From the NCBI GenBank assembly GCA_016202845.1, contig JACQNW010000024.1, positions 1 through 5,910 on the forward strand: a stretch of DNA of 5,910 bases, in the 5' to 3' direction. How positions within the stretch are numbered: position 1 is the first letter of the stretch; the number at the start of each line of letters is the position of its first letter. The DNA is from Candidatus Aenigmatarchaeota archaeon. GTDB taxonomy: Archaea > Aenigmatarchaeota > Aenigmatarchaeia > GW2011-AR5. A program made the position numbers and the translations under genes. Shown here in pieces: positions 1 to 4,841 of the stretch. The notes beneath the pieces were generated by a model that was given only the letters and a program-made list of their open reading frames with translations, did not search any database and was not told the DNA's origin.

Positions 1-12
1 AATTGTAGTGAT

Positions 13-195
13 ATGACAGAAATTGTTATAGATCCTAAAATTAGGCATGGCAAGCCTATAATCAAAGGAACAAGAATAGCAGTTGATGAAATCTTAGGTG
101 CGCTAGCTGGCGGCATGATTTTTGAAGAGATTGAAAATGAATATGGCGTTACGAAAGATGGCATACTGGCTGCAATAAAATATAGTAAAAAATAG
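13..195 (+). CDS. DUF433 family antitoxin-like small protein
   Basis: This 60-residue protein matches the DUF433 pattern: an N-terminal 'IVIDPKIRHGKPIIKGTRI' stretch (residues 4-22) followed by a helical region with 'ILGALAGGM', 'EEIENEYGV' and 'GILAAIKY'. DUF433 proteins are small, predicted winged-helix-like DNA binders. Many are antitoxin candidates encoded beside a DUF5615 PIN-like toxin. No DUF5615 gene follows here; the next gene is lysS, 15 nt downstream, so the two are probably co-transcribed. A partner could lie upstream, outside the window. The protein ends soon after the conserved core and is slightly shorter than many relatives (about 75 residues). The ATG at 13 fits the family N-terminus, but the frame is open to the window edge, so an upstream start cannot be excluded. 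In another frame, tandem stops TAG-TGA at 6-11 may end a preceding gene. Family call is firm; an antitoxin role is inference. Confidence 0.8.
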   Translation: MTEIVIDPKIRHGKPIIKGTRIAVDEILGALAGGMIFEEIENEYGVTKDGILAAIKYSKK

Positions 196-203
196 TGAGT
201 GAT
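195..203 (+). promoter_or_regulatory. Shine-Dalgarno sequence for lysS
   Basis: GTGAGTGAT overlaps the last base of the DUF433 stop codon. Its GTGAT (199-203) matches the archaeal ribosome-binding consensus GGTGAT, with 7 nt to the lysS ATG at 211. This supports that start and translation of lysS from a shared transcript with the DUF433 gene. Confidence 0.6.
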
Positions 204-210
204 ATAGAAC

Positions 211-1824
211 ATGTCAGATGTAAAAAGTCTTTTCTGGGCAGACCAGCTGGCTATACAGGTAAAAGAAAGAGCAAAAAAAGAAAACAGCATGCCTGTAATC
301 AGGACTGCACAAACGCCGTCAGGCGGAAAACATATTGGAAATCTTAATGACGTGCTCAGAGCGCACTTTGTTTACAAGTCCCTTCGGGACTCTGGAAAAA
401 AAGCAAGATTTGTCCATACGCACGATGACAGGGATCCGATGAAAGACATACCCGGACGTATTGCTGATCTTGATGCAAAGTGGTATTCTGCAGAGCAGTT
501 TCCTGAGATGCAGAAATATATCGGCGTTCCTTACTACATGGTGCCTGACCCTTTCGGGTGCTGCAAAAGCTTTAGCGATCATTTTTCCAAGCTCTGGATT
601 AAAGGGCTTGAAATGATAGATGTTTATCCGGAGCATATTTCTACAAACGCGCTTTACGAAGCAGGAAAGTTTGAGCCATATATACAAAAAACATTCGAGA
701 AGATACAGGATGCAAGCAGAATTTTGGCAAAATTTCAAAGCACAAAAGAAGAAGGTTATATTCCGTTCGATGCTATCTGTCCCAACTGCAATATACTATC
801 AAACGTTTCTTCATTTGATCTGGAGCAAAAAACAGTAACTTTCACGTGCGGCGGAAAAACAATGAAGAAAAAAACATCCGAGGGCTGCGGTCAGACAGCA
901 ACAGTACCGTGGTCTCACGGCAAACTTCAATGGAGATTTGAATGGCCTGCTCAGTGGGGAATTTTCAAGACAACATTTGAACCTTTCGGCAAAGATCACT
1001 ATGAAGGAAGCTGGAAAAGCGGGCAGGATATATCAAGAATAGTCTTCAACGAAGAGCCGCCAATACCTTATGTTTATGAGTTTTTCCTTGTCAATGGAGA
1101 GAAGATGAGCGCGAGCAAAGGCAATGTTTATATTACACAAGACATGATGAAGCTTTTAGAGGCAGAAGTCTTTATGTTTTTCTATACAAAAAGGCCGGGC
1201 ATGCAAAGAGACCTTGACCTGAAAAATATTTTCAGGCTCATAGATGACTTTGAATCAGCAGAAAATGTTTATTTCGGGAAAGAAGCGAAAATAAAGACAG
1301 ACGAAGAAAACATGAAACGGTCATATGAAATGTGCTTTGATTCGGTGCCGAAAATACAGCCTTTAAGAATAGATTACAAATTCGCCGCCTTGATCGCACA
1401 GGCTGGCGGCGATACAGACAGGGCGATAGAGCTTCTCAAGTTCACAGGCCATATAAAAGATGAAATCAAAAAAGAAGACAGAGAAAAAATAGAGAAAAGA
1501 CTCGAGCTTGCAAAATTCTGGGCCCAGAATTTCGCAGATCCTCAGCTGAAAATAATTATTAATGAAAAAATACCTTCTGTTGATCTAAGTCATCATCAAA
1601 GAAAAGCTATAAAGGAACTACTGGACGAACTCATCAAAGACAAATCAGAATCAGAGCTCCAACTGGCTGTTTTTAATATAGCAAGAGCAAACAACATGGA
1701 ACCCAAAGAGTTCTTCAAACTGCTTTACCAGCTTTTGATAAGCAAAGATTCGGGCCCGCGCCTGGGGGCATTTGTAATAGCAGTAGGCAAAAAGCGAGTT
1801 ATAGAGCTTCTTGATCAGGTTTAA
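211..1824 (+). CDS. lysS: Class I lysyl-tRNA synthetase
   Basis: The protein charges tRNA-Lys with lysine using ATP in the cytoplasm. It is the class I form of the enzyme, typical of archaea and some bacteria and unrelated to the class II LysRS of E. coli. The 537 residues are full length for the family. The Rossmann catalytic domain carries the HIGH-type signature as HIGN (41-44) after 'TPSGGK', and the KMSKS-type loop as KMSAS (298-302) in 'NGEKMSASKGN'. A probable zinc site lies between them: C190-x2-C193, C213 and C226. The family-typical stretch 'WRFEWPAQW' is at 241-249. The C-terminal helical anticodon-binding region (about 330-537) ends with the conserved 'GPRLGAF' (515-521). The gene follows the DUF433 gene by 15 nt and has its own ribosome-binding site. 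All key motifs are intact and no frameshift is seen. Confidence 0.97.
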   Translation: MSDVKSLFWADQLAIQVKERAKKENSMPVIRTAQTPSGGKHIGNLNDVLRAHFVYKSLRDSGKKARFVHTHDDRDPMKDIPGRIADLDAKWYSAEQFPEMQKYIGVPYYMVPDPFGCCKSFSDHFSKLWIKGLEMIDVYPEHISTNALYEAGKFEPYIQKTFEKIQDASRILAKFQSTKEEGYIPFDAICPNCNILSNVSSFDLEQKTVTFTCGGKTMKKKTSEGCGQTATVPWSHGKLQWRFEWPAQWGIFKTTFEPFGKDHYEGSWKSGQDISRIVFNEEPPIPYVYEFFLVNGEKMSASKGNVYITQDMMKLLEAEVFMFFYTKRPGMQRDLDLKNIFRLIDDFESAENVYFGKEAKIKTDEENMKRSYEMCFDSVPKIQPLRIDYKFAALIAQAGGDTDRAIELLKFTGHIKDEIKKEDREKIEKRLELAKFWAQNFADPQLKIIINEKIPSVDLSHHQRKAIKELLDELIKDKSESELQLAVFNIARANNMEPKEFFKLLYQLLISKDSGPRLGAFVIAVGKKRVIELLDQV

Positions 1825-1827
1825 ATA
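1820..1827 (+). promoter_or_regulatory. Archaeal TATA box (Box A) for the GNAT gene
   Basis: TTTAAATA overlaps the lysS stop codon and lies at -29 to -22 from the ATG at 1849. Archaeal TATA boxes are centred about 26 bp upstream of the transcription start, so the mRNA would begin at or next to the ATG and be leaderless. No Shine-Dalgarno sequence is seen in the 24-nt gap, which agrees with this. Confidence 0.6.
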
Positions 1828-1848
1828 AATTTCCGAAAAGCTTTTCCA

Positions 1849-2505
1849 ATGCTTGAAATAAGAGATTTACAACAGGGCGACATGGAAACCGTACTCACAT
1901 TACACAGAGATGCGTTCGAGCCTGTTTTCTTGCATGAATATCAGCAGCTCTGTGAAATAAGCCTTCATGACACGGATATAAGATTTATTGTAGCAGGAGA
2001 TTCTTCGGGTATAGTGGGCTTCGGAACGCATAAAACCCTAAGTTCCGACGACGTGAAAGAACGGTCAAAAATATTGATGCATGGAAGAAATCTGTTAAAA
2101 CCACTGGACGATACTGATCATGTGAATTCCAGGAAGAAATTCGAAAAATACCTGCAAGGATTGATAGGCAATTATAATTACAGAGCAGAAGGCATTGAAA
2201 TCGGCTCTTATAGAAACCCTGCGACAGAAGGCGATTTTATGCCGCAAGATAATGACATAAAGGCAGTTTCCTTGGCTGTCACGCCGAAACATCAAAGAAG
2301 AGGAATTGGAAGAAAGCTAACGGAAAAACTGATTGAAATAGCAAGAGCAAATAATACTTCTGCAATTTATGCGGATATTCTGGGAGACGAAACCGGCAGT
2401 TCATTCAAGCTCTATGAAAGCCTTGGAGCAATGCCAATCATGAAATTAAGGCCACTTTACCCAAATGGCTATGCCGGTATATTTGTATACCTGCCGTTGG
2501 CCTGA
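1849..2505 (+). CDS. GNAT family N-acetyltransferase
   Basis: This 218-residue protein is a probable acetyl-CoA-dependent N-acetyltransferase of the GNAT fold; its substrate cannot be told. It opens with 'MLEIRDLQQGDMETVLTLHRDAF', the usual GNAT first strand and helix. Motif A is clear at 144-155, 'VTPKHQRRGIGR', containing the acetyl-CoA pyrophosphate-binding Q-R-R-G-I-G. Motif B follows as 'SSFKLYESLGAMPI' (184-197). Between the early strand 'GIVGFGTH' (54-61) and the motif A strand there are about 75 residues, longer than usual, including a charged helical segment (about 90-108) and 'GIEIGSYRNPATEGDFMPQD' (115-134). This insertion probably shapes the acceptor site. The gene has its own TATA box overlapping the lysS stop, so it is probably a separate transcription unit. 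It could modify a protein N-terminus, a small molecule or an antibiotic; nothing here decides between them. Confidence 0.88.
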   Translation: MLEIRDLQQGDMETVLTLHRDAFEPVFLHEYQQLCEISLHDTDIRFIVAGDSSGIVGFGTHKTLSSDDVKERSKILMHGRNLLKPLDDTDHVNSRKKFEKYLQGLIGNYNYRAEGIEIGSYRNPATEGDFMPQDNDIKAVSLAVTPKHQRRGIGRKLTEKLIEIARANNTSAIYADILGDETGSSFKLYESLGAMPIMKLRPLYPNGYAGIFVYLPLA

Positions 2506-2515
2506 AAGATCAAGC

Positions 2516-2523
2516 ATTAAACT
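2516..2523 (+). promoter_or_regulatory. Possible weak TATA box for ribK-ribE
   Basis: ATTAAACT lies at -31 to -24 from the ribK ATG at 2547, about 2 bp further out than the boxes of the GNAT and prs genes. The 41-nt gap has no Shine-Dalgarno sequence close to the ATG. A pyrimidine-rich run with several T tracts (2521-2534) follows and could also end the GNAT transcript. The assignment rests on position and partial match only. Confidence 0.35.
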
Positions 2524-2546
2524 CTTTCTTTTCTAAACTTCTATTT

Positions 2547-2948
2547 ATGATATCTGGCAAGATAGTTTCAGGCCTGGGTAAGGGGGCGTACTTTGTGAAG
2601 ATGTACGAGAAGCTGTTTCTGGACAGCCTGGGCTTTGTGCCATTTCATGGCACACTTAATCTGGAAGTGAAAAAGATTCCAGAATTGAAAAATCCAATAA
2701 CTATAATGCCCAGCGGAGTGCGAATCGACGCCGAAGGCGTCAAACAGCTACAGCCAGTTCACTGTTACATGGCAAAATTCAATGGCGAGCAAACCGACGC
2801 CCTTAGGCGTCCATTCATTCAAGCCGCTGTTGTAAGGCCTGTTGCTACAAGGCATCCTGAAAATATAATAGAGATAATAGCGCCTATCTGCATAAAAGAT
2901 TTCTATGGGCTTAAAGATGGAGACAAATTCGCATGTTCTCTGGCATAG
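2547..2948 (+). CDS. ribK: CTP-dependent riboflavin kinase (DUF120)
   Basis: RibK phosphorylates riboflavin to FMN using CTP rather than ATP; it is the archaeal enzyme, unrelated to bacterial RibF. The 133 residues match the usual single-domain length. The N-terminal family signature is 'GKIVSGLGKGAYFVKMYE' (4-21), followed by 'LGFVPFHGTLNLEV' (28-41) with the GTLN nucleotide/metal-binding motif at 35-38. The C-terminal block 'VVRPVATRHP' (95-104), 'IIEIIAPICIKDF' (107-119) and 'GLKDGDKF' (121-128) is also typical. No N-terminal HTH domain is fused, unlike some archaeal homologues. The loop before 'VVRP' (about 80-93) seems longer than in the methanogen enzyme as I recall it, and its DNA holds one of two hairpins with identical arms. 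The last 16 nt overlap ribE, so the pair is almost surely co-expressed. The ATG at 2547 gives the usual short N-terminus. Confidence 0.94.
   Translation: MISGKIVSGLGKGAYFVKMYEKLFLDSLGFVPFHGTLNLEVKKIPELKNPITIMPSGVRIDAEGVKQLQPVHCYMAKFNGEQTDALRRPFIQAAVVRPVATRHPENIIEIIAPICIKDFYGLKDGDKFACSLA
2727..2811 (+). repeat. Two hairpins with identical 6-bp arms inside ribK
   Basis: GACGCC-GAA-GGCGTC at 2727-2741 and GACGCC-CTTA-GGCGTC at 2796-2811 are perfect short inverted repeats 69 nt apart, and both are preceded by C. The arms are the same, so arms of different hairpins could also pair with each other. Both lie within the ribK reading frame, encoding parts of 'RIDAEGVK' and 'TDALRRPF'. One such hairpin is expected by chance in this much sequence; the shared arms are the unusual part. 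Function is unknown. Confidence 0.45.
2919..2923 (+). promoter_or_regulatory. Probable Shine-Dalgarno sequence for ribE
   Basis: GGAGA lies 9 nt before the ribE ATG at 2933, inside the end of ribK. It is a partial match to the GGAGG-type site and supports re-initiation of ribE on the ribK mRNA. Confidence 0.45.
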
Positions 2949-3520
2949 TTCAAGGAATGGCTGAAGTAAAGAACGTAAAAAACCTAGGCGAAGGAAGAAG
3001 ATTTTACATAGACATAGGTAAATTTACAAAAAATCTCAGATCCAGCTACAGCATCTCCATAAGCGGGTGCTGCCTGACTGTTGCAAGCCTGAACAAAGGA
3101 ATAGCTTCTTTTGATGTGATGCCCGAGACATTAAGAAAAACTTATTTTTCTTCTTTGAAAAAAGGCGACAAAGTCAATATAGAAAGATCTCTAAAATTAG
3201 GAGATGAAATTGGCGGGCACTTTGTGTCAGGCCATGTAGACTGCACAGGAAAAATAATTAAAAAAACCAACATGAAAGATTTTTCTGAAATGGATATTGA
3301 ATTCCCCCAGCACTTCAGCCACCTGCTTATAGACAAGGGCAGCGTTGCCGTAGACGGCATAAGCCTGACGGTTGTAGAAGCAAAAAAAAGGGATTTTACA
3401 GTGGCATTAATACCGGAAACTCTGAAATTAACAACAATGGGCTTCAAGAAACAAGGAGGTCGTGTAAACCTGGAATTCGACCAGATGGCCAAATACGTGG
3501 CCAAACTGATGGGGAAGTAG
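2933..3520 (+). CDS. ribE: Riboflavin synthase, bacterial-type (two lumazine-binding domains)
   Basis: The enzyme dismutates two 6,7-dimethyl-8-ribityllumazine molecules into riboflavin and the pyrimidine that lumazine synthase reuses. The 195 residues form two repeated lumazine-binding barrels, about 1-88 and 89-186, each with a G-x2-LTV signature: 'GCCLTV' (45-50) and 'GISLTV' (142-147). From recall of the E. coli protein, the active-site residues appear kept: F2 in 'MFSGIV', S40, C47, H101 in 'SGHVD', K135 and D183. 'MPETLRKT' (63-70) and 'IPETLKLTTMG' (160-170) are the paired repeat segments. The C-terminus is a short helix from about 184. This is the trimeric bacterial/eukaryotic type rather than the archaeal pentameric RibC found in many methanogens. 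It overlaps ribK by 16 nt, which places consecutive pathway steps together. The DHBP synthase and lumazine synthase genes are not in the window. Confidence 0.95.
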   Translation: MFSGIVQGMAEVKNVKNLGEGRRFYIDIGKFTKNLRSSYSISISGCCLTVASLNKGIASFDVMPETLRKTYFSSLKKGDKVNIERSLKLGDEIGGHFVSGHVDCTGKIIKKTNMKDFSEMDIEFPQHFSHLLIDKGSVAVDGISLTVVEAKKRDFTVALIPETLKLTTMGFKKQGGRVNLEFDQMAKYVAKLMGK

Positions 3521-3522
3521 GG

Positions 3523-3530
3523 TTTAAGAA
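3523..3530 (+). promoter_or_regulatory. Archaeal TATA box (Box A) for prs
   Basis: TTTAAGAA begins 2 bp after the ribE stop and lies at -29 to -22 from the prs ATG at 3552, the same spacing as the GNAT box. This predicts a leaderless prs transcript separate from ribK-ribE. The gap shows no Shine-Dalgarno sequence. Confidence 0.55.
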
Positions 3531-3551
3531 AACTAATGCTATAGAACTTTA

Positions 3552-4610
3552 ATGGGCGGCAATAATAAACCTGTAATACTAAAAACCAAATTTTCTTACC
3601 CCATGGCTGATGCTGTAAATGAACTCTTGCCGGAGACTGTAAGAAAACTTGGAGAACGATATTCTGATGTTAGTAAAAATGCCAGAGATTTGAAATTTGA
3701 AGCTGCTGAAGTTGACATTACTAGATTTAATTGTGGTGAATACAAGGCCAGAAGCCCGCATCTTGTTGATAGAGAAGTCTATTTATTCCATGACGCTACT
3801 GTAGAAGGCGGGTACAGACCAAATGATTTTGTTGCACTTGCTACTGTATTAGACGATAGTCTAAGAAATGCAGAGCCAAAAAGAATAACGCATGTTGTGC
3901 CGCATGTGCCTTATCAACGCCAAGACAAGGAACACGAGGAACACGAATCTGTGACTGCAAAAAGGGTTATGCGTTACTGTTTTTATGATCCGGAAAGCCC
4001 AATACCTACCAGAATGTTTACATTTGATATGCACAATCCTGATATAGCAAGATTTGTGCCCTACAGGGTAAAGGAACTTTACGCTTCTCCTATTTTCATA
4101 CAGCGATTCAAGGATATAAACTGTGCACTTATAGCACCGGATGCAAATGCAGCCAAAAGACTGGAAGCAGTTGCCGCGCGCGCTGGCAATAAAGGCATGG
4201 CAATAGTTTATAAGACACGATCAAAAGACGGCAGATCAAAATCTCTTGGCTTGATGGGCGCTGAAAACTTAGAAGACATAGATGTTGCCGTGACTATTGA
4301 CGACATGATTGATACGGGGGGCTCTAATGTAGGCGCCATTGATCTTATCAGAAGCAAAGCACCAGCTGTTAAGATTGTTGCAGCTGCTACTCATGGAGTT
4401 TTCAGCTACGATCACAATGGAAAAATAAGTGCCGAGGAAAGATTAAGAAAAAGTGGTATAAGCGTTGTTGTTACTGATGCGGTAAGAAGGCCACAAATGT
4501 ATTTGGCACAAAATGCTGACTGGCTTGAAGTTGAATCGCTTGCACCTATACTTGCCGAAGCAATAGCAAGAAGAGAGTTAGGATTAGAGGTTTCCGAAAT
4601 GTTCAGATAA
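3552..4610 (+). CDS. prs: Divergent ribose-phosphate diphosphokinase (PRPP synthetase)
   Basis: The protein probably transfers pyrophosphate from ATP to ribose 5-phosphate, making PRPP for nucleotide, histidine and NAD synthesis. Recognisable Prs elements in order: 'RFNCGEYKAR' (58-67) in place of the usual RFxDGE segment; 'VPHVPYQRQDK' (116-126), matching the ATP-contacting YARQDR region; 'HESVTAK' (131-137) for REPISAK; 'FDMHNPDIARF' (158-168) with the active-site His at 160; flexible-loop 'KTRS' (221-224); PRPP-binding loop 'VTIDDMIDTGGS' (247-258); 'ATHGVFS' (279-285); and a conserved C-terminal 'LAPILAEAIARRE' (330-342). At 352 residues it is longer than typical archaeal (about 285) or bacterial (about 315) forms. 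The extra length is spread over the N-terminus, the linker 'DPESPIPTR' (146-154) and the region after THGVFS. Core catalytic motifs are kept, so an active enzyme is likely; a related phosphoribosyl-binding role cannot be excluded. The stop region overlaps the convergent 69-aa gene by 8 nt. Confidence 0.85.
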   Translation: MGGNNKPVILKTKFSYPMADAVNELLPETVRKLGERYSDVSKNARDLKFEAAEVDITRFNCGEYKARSPHLVDREVYLFHDATVEGGYRPNDFVALATVLDDSLRNAEPKRITHVVPHVPYQRQDKEHEEHESVTAKRVMRYCFYDPESPIPTRMFTFDMHNPDIARFVPYRVKELYASPIFIQRFKDINCALIAPDANAAKRLEAVAARAGNKGMAIVYKTRSKDGRSKSLGLMGAENLEDIDVAVTIDDMIDTGGSNVGAIDLIRSKAPAVKIVAAATHGVFSYDHNGKISAEERLRKSGISVVVTDAVRRPQMYLAQNADWLEVESLAPILAEAIARRELGLEVSEMFR

Positions 4611-4812
4611 CAAACACGCCTTCGCCCTCTTCAAGCTTTACAAAAGTTCTGTCGGGTTTTCGCAGAATGTAAACATCATCGCTTCTTTCAAGAATTCCAT
4701 AAACAGGCTCTGGCAAACGCCTGCATTCTACAAGTTTTTCCCTGTAAACAGAAACATGCCTGCCAAGCGCCGTTTCCAAATTTTTATGCGGAACAAATTC
4801 CAGATATTTCAT
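4603..4812 (-). CDS. Small hypothetical protein, 69 aa
   Basis: I do not recognise this protein. It begins 'MKYLEFVPHKNLETALGRH', has a conserved-looking middle 'RLPEPVYGILERSDDVYIL' (32-50), and ends 'VKLEEGEGVFVI'. It has alternating hydrophobic and charged residues suggesting a small beta-rich soluble domain, one cysteine (C30), no membrane segment and no signal peptide. Support for a real gene: a TATA-like box exactly at -29 to -22, the same geometry as the GNAT and prs genes; a position filling the gap between DUF763 and prs; and protein-like composition. Its end overlaps the 3' end of the convergent prs by 8 nt. It follows DUF763 by 24 nt on the same strand, so read-through from that gene is also possible. 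Function unknown. Confidence 0.6.
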   Translation of the reverse strand: MKYLEFVPHKNLETALGRHVSVYREKLVECRRLPEPVYGILERSDDVYILRKPDRTFVKLEEGEGVFVI

Positions 4813-4833
4813 GAAAACAAGAGCACGACAATC

Positions 4834-4841
4834 TTTTTAAG
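4834..4841 (-). promoter_or_regulatory. Archaeal TATA box (Box A) for the 69-aa gene
   Basis: On the minus strand the sequence is CTTAAAAA, at -29 to -22 from the ATG at 4812. It overlaps the TAA stop codon of the DUF763 gene, and a second AT-rich stretch, TTTATATC, lies immediately upstream (4841-4848). The spacing is the same as at the GNAT and prs genes and predicts a leaderless mRNA. Confidence 0.5.

Noticed and set aside
377..391. Hairpin AGTCCC-TTC-GGGACT in lysS
   Set aside because: A single 6-bp stem is within chance expectation and shares no arm sequence with the ribK hairpins.
319..738. Minus-strand 139-aa open frame inside lysS
   Set aside because: It is fully antisense to a clear lysS with all motifs, is rich in Cys, Arg and Phe in a non-protein-like way, and has no recognisable family or promoter.
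1382..1412. Inverted repeat TCGCCGCC / GGCGGCGA with a 15-nt loop in lysS
   Set aside because: It lies mid-gene in a normal Ala/Gly-coding segment, and with a loop this long such a match is not strong evidence of a functional structure.
2521..2534. T-rich run after the GNAT gene as a terminator
   Set aside because: The T tracts are interrupted by C and no stem precedes them; a U-rich archaeal terminator is possible but not supported enough to list.
3142..3504. Minus-strand 120-aa open frame inside ribE
   Set aside because: It lies entirely antisense to an intact riboflavin synthase and its residue composition looks like a reverse-frame shadow.
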